Source of the DNA: Planctomycetaceae bacterium
GTDB taxonomy: Bacteria > Planctomycetota > Phycisphaerae > SM23-33
NCBI GenBank assembly: GCA_021371965.1
Contig: JAJFVE010000010.1
Location: forward strand, 1-40,270
Length of the DNA: 40,270 nucleotides
Direction of reading: 5' to 3'
Shown: positions 40,189 to 40,270 of the stretch, piece after piece
Layout of the letters: every line of letters begins with the position of its first letter
How positions within the stretch are numbered: the first letter of the stretch is position 1
The notes under the pieces: model-generated
Databases searched by the model: none
The model's input: the letters and a program-made list of their open reading frames with translations, nothing else
Told to the model about the DNA's origin: nothing
Program-made: the position numbers and the translations under genes

Positions 40189-40270
40189 GGGAGAGCATAG
40201 AGTAATGATAGCCGCCGAAAAGTCAACGCTTCATTACCCGAAATATTGTACCGCGCCGCTTTGGCAACGG

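Overview
The window is GC-rich bacterial DNA, most likely from a planctomycete of the Phycisphaerae type. I base this on six short secreted proteins ending in a PEP-CTERM tail, a sulfatase and carbohydrate esterases, a GH105-like enzyme fused to a beta-propeller, a deoxyhypusine-synthase-like enzyme next to pyruvoyl arginine decarboxylase, and many intergenic palindromes of the CACGGGC/GCCCGTG type. It is chromosomal: there are two tRNAs and biosynthetic genes for the aspartate family (lysC start, hom, dapF) and branched-chain amino acids (ilvD). I see no phage, plasmid, rRNA, CRISPR array or classical insertion sequence.

Layout. 1-199: start of lysC. 328-2736: GH105/BNR_4 fusion. 2834-3619: SGNH esterase. 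3809-5519: leftward operon of a sugar isomerase-like TIM barrel, two paralogous zinc-ribbon miniproteins and a TPR-like protein. 5998-7527: sulfatase. 7566-10762: leftward hom, apgM and a GAF-like protein. 10871-12937: M28 peptidase and a small membrane protein. 12944-15147: orphan MNT nucleotidyltransferase and ilvD. 15419-19735: small dimeric-barrel protein, lipoprotein, membrane-anchored TPR protein, corrinoid protein and an RluD-type pseudouridine synthase. 19810-20556: tRNA-Val followed by a GIY-YIG nuclease embedded in structured repeats. 20558-28367: six PEP-CTERM genes and one UroD-like methyltransferase. 28590-35713: HD protein, SASA esterase, polyamine genes (pdaD, DHS-like, speB), lipase-like lipoprotein and purple-acid-phosphatase-like protein. 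35729-40023: tightly overlapping operon dapF, unknown 539-aa protein, SAM methyltransferase, mutY. 40105-40188: tRNA-Leu.

The most interesting signal is a pair of near-identical 80-nt structured leader elements (20597-20676 and 22168-22248). Each lies 12 nt after a sigma-70-like promoter and upstream of a PEP-CTERM gene. Each is followed 54-55 nt later by TTTGTTAA and a small hairpin whose stem covaries between copies. I cannot match this to a riboswitch class I know, so it is a candidate new cis-regulatory RNA.

The second theme is intergenic repeats: palindrome arrays with compensatory arm changes, inverted repeats with a 7- or 9-nt internal period, and a GGGGACAGTCCC hairpin. Several of these reach into the 3' ends of genes and carry their stop codons. 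Five of the six PEP-CTERM genes also share the same terminator-like hairpin core (CGGGCGG/CCGCCCG).

All functional calls come from reading motifs; no database search was possible.
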